Positions 4,991-9,318 of a stretch of DNA of 9,318 nt are shown here, piece by piece (position 1 is the first letter of the stretch; each line of letters begins with the position of its first letter). The stretch is from the NCBI GenBank assembly GCA_030642635.1, contig DAOWNK010000117.1, forward strand, positions 1 through 9,318. Reading direction: 5' to 3'. The notes under the pieces are model-generated. The model worked only from the letters and a program-made list of their open reading frames with translations, was not told where the DNA came from and ran no database searches. This DNA comes from Pirellulales bacterium. GTDB lineage: Bacteria; Planctomycetota; Planctomycetia; Pirellulales; Thermoguttaceae. The translations under genes and the position numbers were made by a program.

Positions 4991-5605
4991 ATGGCGAAAC
5001 ACGTTGCGATTTATCTGAGGGTGAGCAGCCGTCGGCAGGACACGGCCAGCCAGGAGCCGGACCTTCAGCGATGGAGGGACGCCCAAGACGAACCGGCGAA
5101 GGTCTACCGCGACAGGGTAAGTGGTAAGACGATGGACCGACCCGGTTGGAAGCGGCTTGAGCGTGACTACCGGTCGGGGAAAGTATCGCAGATTGTCGTT
5201 TGGCGGCTGGACCGGTTGGGACGCACGGCGTCCGGTTTGACGGCCCTGTTCGACGAGCTGCGTTTCTCCAAAATCAATCTTGTGAGTCTGCGGGATGGGT
5301 TGGACCTTTCGACGCCGGCCGGACGGCTGATGGGGAACGTGCTGGCGTCCGTGGCACAATATGAAAATGAAGTGCGGGGCGAACGGGTGCGGGCTGGTCA
5401 AGCCGTCGCCAGGGCGGCCGGGAAGCGTTGGGGAGGCAGCAAGCCGGGAGTCAGAAAAAAGGTCTCACGCACGCAGATTAGGATCATACATCGAATGAAA
5501 CTTGAAAGCGAATCCATAGCCGAGATAGCCCGGGCCGTCGCCCTCAGTCGGCCGACGATCTACAACGTGCTGTCCGAGATCGACTGGTCAACAACGGAAC
5601 CATGA
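4991..5605 (+). CDS. Serine recombinase (resolvase/invertase size)
   Basis: A 204-aa serine recombinase that cuts and rejoins DNA through a phosphoserine link. The N-terminal catalytic domain shows IYLRVSSRRQ with Arg10 and nucleophile Ser12, then VWRLDRLGRT with Arg72 and Arg75, DLSTPAGRLMGNVLASVAQYENEVRGERV, and the long linker helix. Residues about 160-197 (SRTQIRIIHRM to LSRPTIYNVL) form a Hin-like helix-turn-helix. At this length it belongs with resolvases and invertases, not the 450-600-aa large serine integrases, so it could act as resolvase, invertase or, less usually, integrase of the element. ATG at 4991 gives the canonical N-terminus. Its stop overlaps the next start as ATGA, placing it in one operon with terminase genes, an unusual pairing. 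Confidence 0.95.
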   Translation: MAKHVAIYLRVSSRRQDTASQEPDLQRWRDAQDEPAKVYRDRVSGKTMDRPGWKRLERDYRSGKVSQIVVWRLDRLGRTASGLTALFDELRFSKINLVSLRDGLDLSTPAGRLMGNVLASVAQYENEVRGERVRAGQAVARAAGKRWGGSKPGVRKKVSRTQIRIIHRMKLESESIAEIARAVALSRPTIYNVLSEIDWSTTEP

Positions 5606-6021
5606 AACGAAAGCCGAGCAGTAAGTTGCCGAAGCGATACAGCAGAGGATTCTTGACGAAGATACACGCCGGAACCGTCTTGGGCCGTCGGTTGAACGGT
5701 ACGTTTTCGTCCTTGGTTGCTGATTGCGGTGGAGTCGATGCGATGACCCGTGGCAAGCTGCTGCTGCTTGAGCGGCTGACTTTCATGCAAGAGTTTTTGT
5801 CGCAGTTGGAGCAGGAAATCGCATCCGATCCTGTGGGCAAAATTGAACTGCTCGGGCGATGGACGCAGGGCGTGAATTCGATGTCCGGTCTCGTCAAAAC
5901 GCTTGGCCTGGACCGCGACAAACAGCAAGATTTCATTGACGCATTGTACTCCGAAGCCGAACCCCCAGACACCGACGAGAACCAGCAGGACACGCCACTT
6001 GGGGCGAGGCAAGGGGAGTAA
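5602..6021 (+). CDS. Small terminase subunit-like protein
   Basis: A 139-aa protein starting in the ATGA overlap with the recombinase, so translation is coupled. It has a basic N-terminus (MKRKPSSKLPKRYSRGF), a central helical section with LLLLERLTFMQEFLSQLEQEI, then SMSGLVKTLGLDRDKQQDF and a hydrophilic acidic tail. The pattern of a basic start, DCGG, paired helices and 'LVK.LGLDR' resembles small proteins that precede large terminase genes in many prophages, and position and size fit TerS, which recognises phage DNA and activates packaging. The family assignment rests on context and general resemblance, not on a diagnostic motif. Alternatively it is a phage protein of unknown role. Confidence 0.65.
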   Translation: MKRKPSSKLPKRYSRGFLTKIHAGTVLGRRLNGTFSSLVADCGGVDAMTRGKLLLLERLTFMQEFLSQLEQEIASDPVGKIELLGRWTQGVNSMSGLVKTLGLDRDKQQDFIDALYSEAEPPDTDENQQDTPLGARQGE

Positions 6022-6045
6022 GGGGCCGATGCCACCGCCCCAGAA

Positions 6046-6062
6046 CGGCCGTCAGACGGCCG
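6046..6062. repeat. Perfect hairpin before the 103-aa gene
   Basis: CGGCCGT (6046-6052) and ACGGCCG (6056-6062) pair perfectly around CAG. GGGGC (6022-6025, C at 6026) and GCCCC (6037-6041) form a second stem just upstream. No T-run follows, so this is not a terminator; it lies in the 68-base gap before a strong ribosome site and may affect translation or mRNA processing. Confidence 0.4.
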
Positions 6063-6089
6063 ACCACGCGACGAGAAGGAGGATGAAAG

Positions 6090-6401
6090 ATGACTAGGTT
6101 TGATGCACACGCGGCGTTTTGCATCCGCCCCGACGGCGGTCACGGCCTGCTGCCGCCCGACGCCGATCACGAAGTCGCACCGGCGTTTTGCACGGCCCTG
6201 GCTTCGTTGTCCGGGATGCTGGACGGTTGCGAAACGCAAGCCGACCTGGACGAAGCGGTCAGCTACGGTTTCGCGCTGCTGTCGATGGAGACCGTCGGCC
6301 AGCCCGAACTGCACGAGGAAATCGTGGCCGTTTTCGCCGAAGTGGGAGAGTGGGCCGACGCAGCCGAAGCCGACCTGAATCGCATCGCGGAGAGCAATTG
6401 A
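6090..6401 (+). CDS. Acidic 103-aa protein between terminase genes, function unknown
   Basis: No family recognised. AAGGAGG (6076-6082) seven bases before the ATG is the strongest ribosome site in the operon. The protein is strongly acidic with few basic residues. It has an N-terminal Cys/His/Pro-rich section (HAAFCIRPDGGHGLLPPD) and then predicted helices (FCTALASLSGMLDGC, LDEAVSYGFALLSM, ELHEEIVAVFAEVGEWADAA). There is no signal peptide or membrane segment. It ends one base before the large terminase start, so it should be made with it. Possible roles are a terminase accessory factor, a small regulator or a DNA-mimic-like acidic protein; none can be shown from sequence. Confidence 0.8.
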   Translation: MTRFDAHAAFCIRPDGGHGLLPPDADHEVAPAFCTALASLSGMLDGCETQADLDEAVSYGFALLSMETVGQPELHEEIVAVFAEVGEWADAAEADLNRIAESN

Positions 6402-6402
6402 C

Positions 6403-7902
6403 GTGGACCTGAAACGCTTGCAAAACGATCCGGCCGCCTTCCGATCCGCCCTGCTGATCGACGCCGACGGCCGGCCCCGGCGGTTGGGCGCCTTGCTTGA
6501 CGATTGGCAGCGGGCAGACTTCGCAGCACTTGATCCGGGCTGGCAACAGGTTGTCGGGCAACAAACGGACGGGCCGTTGCGTGGCTGGCTCGAAAGGCCG
6601 CGCGGCCACAGCAAAACACTGGACCTGGCGGTGATGGCGGCGTGGTGTCTGTTTGCCAGCCGCAAACGACTGTCCGGCTATGGGGCGGCTGCCGACAGAG
6701 ATCAAGCCCGATTGCTCCGGGATGCGGTAGATGGGCTTGTGAGGCTGAATCCCTGGCTTCAAGCAATCTTGAAAGTCGAAGCCTACAAAATCGTCAACGA
6801 GCGGACCGGCAGCCAGCTTGAAATCCTCAGCAGCGACGCCCCGACCAGCTACGGTTTGACGCCTGATTTTCTCGTCTGTGACGAGGTGGTCCACTGGCAA
6901 AACCGCGACCTGTGGGATTCTCTGATTTCCTCTGCTGCAAAGCGGGCCGCCTGCATGGTAATCTGTATTTCTAATGCCGGTTTCGGCGAATCCTGGCAGT
7001 GGGAGGTCCGCGAAGCCGTCCGATCCGATCCGGCATGGTGCTTCTCACGGCTGGACGGCCCCGAAGCGAGCTGGATAACCGAAGACCGACTGGCCGAACA
7101 GAAACGGCTTCTGCCCCGCATCGCTTTCGAGCGGTTGTGGCTCAATCGGTGGTCCAGCGGTTCGGGCGATGCCCTGGAGGAAACCGACATCGGCGCGGCG
7201 GTCACACTCGCCGGTCCGCTGTCCCAGGCCGAGGAGGGCTGGCTGTACGTGGCCGGCCTGGACTTGGGCCTGTCGCGTGACAAGGCGGCGTTGGCAGTCG
7301 TGGGGCGTCACGTCGGCTTTTGCGAGGAAAAGGAACGGCCCGAACGCAGGCTGTCCACCACGGCGGCCGCGATGATCGACGCGGGTTTGTGGGACGAACC
7401 GGAGCCGGACGAACCTGAAGCTACCGTTCACGAAGCCACGGGAAGGCTGAAGCTCGCCCGGTTGCACGTCTGGGCGCCGCCGACCAAAGGCAAGGTGGAT
7501 ATTGAGGAAATCGAGCGGACCATCGCCGATCTTGACCGGCGTTTCCGGTTGCAAGTGGGTGCCGATCCGTGGCAGGCTGCGTATCTCATCGAAAGATTGC
7601 AGAAGCGGGGCGTCCGGATAGAGTCGGCGGATTTCACCAGTGGTAATCTGCGATCAATGTGCTCGGCTACGTTGGGGGCGTTCAGTGGGGGGCAGATCGA
7701 CCTATATCCACATCCCCAGTTGTTGTCAGACCTGAGATCATTGCGAGTTGAAGAGCGGAGCTACGGCGTGCGGCTCGACAGTCCGCGTGGTCCGTCCGGC
7801 CACGGCGATGCCGCGACCGCACTTGCAATCGCGTTGCATGTCGCAAAGTCGAATTCGGGGTTTACCAACCGCCCGGTTTTGGGTAAAATAATCGCATACT
7901 AA
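6403..7902 (+). CDS. Phage terminase large subunit (TerL)
   Basis: A 499-aa packaging motor: an N-terminal ATPase drives DNA into the capsid and a C-terminal RNase H-like nuclease cuts the concatemer. ATPase motifs: a Walker A-like ERPRGHSKT (64-72; Lys71), Walker B DFLVCDE (155-161; Asp160-Glu161), and coupling motif SNAG (190-193). Nuclease acids: Asp287 in LYVAGLDLGLS, Asp388 in GADPW, and Asp469 in GHGDAATALAIAL. The length and the order of all domains fit an intact enzyme. Walker A has Ser at the usual second Gly (GHSKT), a known terminase variation. A charged stretch at about 307-345 (EEKERPERR, EPEPDEPEA) looks like a flexible insertion in the nuclease domain. The GTG start follows the previous stop by one base, with GGAGAG upstream. 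Confidence 0.93.
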   Translation: MDLKRLQNDPAAFRSALLIDADGRPRRLGALLDDWQRADFAALDPGWQQVVGQQTDGPLRGWLERPRGHSKTLDLAVMAAWCLFASRKRLSGYGAAADRDQARLLRDAVDGLVRLNPWLQAILKVEAYKIVNERTGSQLEILSSDAPTSYGLTPDFLVCDEVVHWQNRDLWDSLISSAAKRAACMVICISNAGFGESWQWEVREAVRSDPAWCFSRLDGPEASWITEDRLAEQKRLLPRIAFERLWLNRWSSGSGDALEETDIGAAVTLAGPLSQAEEGWLYVAGLDLGLSRDKAALAVVGRHVGFCEEKERPERRLSTTAAAMIDAGLWDEPEPDEPEATVHEATGRLKLARLHVWAPPTKGKVDIEEIERTIADLDRRFRLQVGADPWQAAYLIERLQKRGVRIESADFTSGNLRSMCSATLGAFSGGQIDLYPHPQLLSDLRSLRVEERSYGVRLDSPRGPSGHGDAATALAIALHVAKSNSGFTNRPVLGKIIAY

Positions 7903-7933
7903 AAAATCCGCGTCACGGGAAAAGTTCGCCGGG

Positions 7934-7997
7934 GCAGCGTGAGCACTTGGATACTCTTTTTGAGTACGTCGAATGTTCACGTTGCTGCGGCTTTTTT
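7934..7997 (+). terminator. Intrinsic terminator after TerL
   Basis: GCAGC+GTGAGCA (7934-7945) pairs with TGTTCACGTTGCTGC (7974-7988), with two bulged bases and one wobble/mismatch. An inner ACTC-TTTTT-GAGT hairpin occupies the loop. GGC and TTTTTT (7992-7997) follow. It should end or reduce the recombinase-TerL transcript. Confidence 0.6.
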
Positions 7998-7999
7998 AT

Positions 8000-8046
8000 T
8001 GCAATTGCAGGGCAGCCCTCTTTGCCAAGAATTTTCATCGCTGCCC
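8000..8046. repeat. Palindrome and hairpin between the two terminators
   Basis: TGCAATTGCA (8000-8009) is a perfect 10-base palindrome, and GGGCAGC (8010-8016) pairs perfectly with GCTGCCC (8040-8046). The hairpin ends three bases before the capsid leader stem. No convincing promoter was found here. Confidence 0.45.
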
Positions 8047-8048
8047 GA

Positions 8049-8100
8049 CCCGCCGCGCCGGACCCTTTTTTCGCTCTGGGTCCGGCCGGCGGGGCATTTT
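8049..8100 (+). terminator. Terminator-like leader hairpin before the capsid gene
   Basis: CCCGCCGCGCCGGACCC (8049-8065) pairs with GGGTCCGGCCGGCGGGG (8078-8094) as a 16-bp stem with one bulged base and a 12-base loop containing TTTTTT. ATTTT follows (8096-8100), then AAGGAG and the capsid ATG only 14 bases past the T-run. Stem composition, bulge and direct abutment to the ribosome site match the hairpin at 4356-4415, suggesting a shared leader design. It could terminate, attenuate or stabilise the capsid mRNA. Confidence 0.55.
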
Positions 8101-8113
8101 GAAAGGAGTAAAA

Positions 8114-9318
8114 ATGAGCATCAAAATCACGGAAAAAATGAAAAAATGGCTGATCGACAAAGGCCATTGTCCCCGGGTCGCGGAAAACGCTGACGCGGAG
8201 ACAGTGCAACATGTTTTCGGAAAACAAACGGCTGAACTGCTCGTAAGTGGCGAGCTGTCGGACGCAAAATTTCTTGAGCTAAACGAGGAGGAGGATGTTA
8301 TGAGTTCCCCCAACCCACAAAAAGTTTTTGGACGTGGCGATGCGAACATTCGCGTCAAAGACCCGTCCGAAGCGTACAGCGAAAAACGCTACACCGGCAC
8401 GCACTGCAAAACAGGCGCGGAGGTGCTCAATCCATTCACACGCCGCCCGGCCGAAATGCCAAGCGATATGGACAATGCCAAAGCAGGTGTGCTTCTGAAG
8501 CACATCGGCCAGCGGAGCGGTCTGTTCAACGTCACGCTGTCCGAGCACGAACGCGGTCTGCTCGACGTAATGGTGCAGTCGGACGATTGGGCTGGCACGG
8601 TTGCCGGCGAGCATTACGACAAGATCGTCGGGGGTGTCCACACGAAGGCACTGATCGACGATGCAACCAGTGGCGGCTTGGAAATCACGCCGACTTTTTT
8701 CGACGACAACCTCGTCACTTTTCCGCTGCTCACCGGCGAATTATTCCCTAGAGTGGACTTGCGTCCGCTGGATCGTGGTCGCCGCGTGGAGGGCGGATCA
8801 GTCGGAAATCCGACCGTTAGTTGGGGGCAGGGCGACAACACGGAAGTGGATTTGTTCGACACCAGTTCTCTTGTGGCCGCTCTGGATAGCACGGTGTTCG
8901 GTTGTGCGGTTGCTGTCGAGGTTGGCAGGGATTTTCTCAGCGATGCAGCCGTCAACGTCGGCCAGATTCTGACTGCGAACATCGGCGCGCGGATGCAAGA
9001 GGAGTTGGACGACGTTATTGCCAACGGCAACGGAACGGACAGGCCGGAAGGTTTGTTCACCGCCAGCGGCGTTGCCACGATCAACACGGACAACGGGGCC
9101 GGCGGAGCACTGACGCTGAATGATTTTATCACGCTGTTGTTCGGCGTCGGCAAACAATACAGAAACAAGCAATACGTGCCCACATTTGTTTCAAACGACA
9201 CAACTTTCCAACGAAGTCGGGCCATCAAAATCGACACGGCGGGGACGAGCACCGACCAGCGCCCGGCGTTGGCTCCGCTGACAGAGATCAACCAATATAG
9301 CACGCTGGGCTGGACCCA
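8114..9318 (+). CDS. HK97-fold phage major capsid protein (partial, runs off right edge)
   Basis: An open frame of 401 codons without a stop. The ATG has AAGGAG (8103-8108) at good spacing. It encodes the shell subunit of a tailed-phage-type particle. The first ~110 residues are hydrophilic and include an acidic run ELNEEED (55-61), like a delta/scaffolding region. From about residue 180 the HK97 pattern appears: ATSGGLEITPTFFDDNLVTF, LRPLDRGRRVEGGSVGNPTV, ANIGARMQEELDDVIANGNG and the family signature NGNGTDRPEGLFTASG (304-319), followed by LNDFITLLFGVGKQYR. The protease and portal genes that normally lie between TerL and capsid are absent. An internal ATG at 8300 (residue 63) has its own GAGGAGGAGG (8285-8294), so a shorter form is possible. 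The C-terminus is missing. Confidence 0.93.
   Translation, partial: MSIKITEKMKKWLIDKGHCPRVAENADAETVQHVFGKQTAELLVSGELSDAKFLELNEEEDVMSSPNPQKVFGRGDANIRVKDPSEAYSEKRYTGTHCKTGAEVLNPFTRRPAEMPSDMDNAKAGVLLKHIGQRSGLFNVTLSEHERGLLDVMVQSDDWAGTVAGEHYDKIVGGVHTKALIDDATSGGLEITPTFFDDNLVTFPLLTGELFPRVDLRPLDRGRRVEGGSVGNPTVSWGQGDNTEVDLFDTSSLVAALDSTVFGCAVAVEVGRDFLSDAAVNVGQILTANIGARMQEELDDVIANGNGTDRPEGLFTASGVATINTDNGAGGALTLNDFITLLFGVGKQYRNKQYVPTFVSNDTTFQRSRAIKIDTAGTSTDQRPALAPLTEINQYSTLGWT

Noticed and set aside
5544..6665. Long minus-strand frame of 373 codons
   Set aside because: It lies opposite the recombinase end, TerS-like, 103-aa gene and TerL start, all of which have motifs, ribosome sites or operon coupling. 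Its translation is Ser/Arg/Pro-rich and low in recognisable structure, typical of an antisense shadow in GC-rich DNA.

Overview
The window joins two unlike parts. Positions 1-2530 look like ordinary chromosome of a GC-rich bacterium: a histidine-phosphatase-family gene and pdxA on the minus strand, and dtd on the plus strand, diverging from pdxA. Gene ends carry GC-rich palindromes, and tandem TGGATAG heptads sit before the phosphatase start. The gene style, the weak or absent Shine-Dalgarno sites before the chromosomal genes and the dispersed palindromes would fit a planctomycete-like genome. That is an impression only: there is no rRNA or other clean marker here.

From about 2500 to the right edge everything reads on the plus strand and looks like a phage-type mobile element. 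It opens with a very compact DNA-polymerase-A-like protein (2638-3906) that has a winged-helix-like N-terminus and is coupled to a 68-aa protein. Next comes an AT-richer regulatory stretch (4110-4428) with a possible leader peptide, a promoter and a terminator-like hairpin whose loop is complementary to upstream RNA. It leads into a 76-aa protein (4429-4659). A near-consensus promoter (4927-4955) inside nested inverted repeats then drives a tightly packed operon: small serine recombinase, small-terminase-like protein, an acidic 103-aa protein and the large terminase. After two strong hairpins comes an HK97-type major capsid protein, cut by the window edge.

The genes suggest self-replication or replication priming (polymerase-like protein), site-specific recombination (serine recombinase), DNA packaging (terminase) and a shell (capsid). 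No portal or prohead protease lies in the usual place between large terminase and capsid. No repressor or tyrosine integrase is seen. The element could be a prophage with rearranged order, a capsid-encoding satellite or a domesticated relic; the missing right end would decide. The main novelty candidates are the compact polymerase and the RNA leaders in which a hairpin plus T-run sits directly on a Shine-Dalgarno site.
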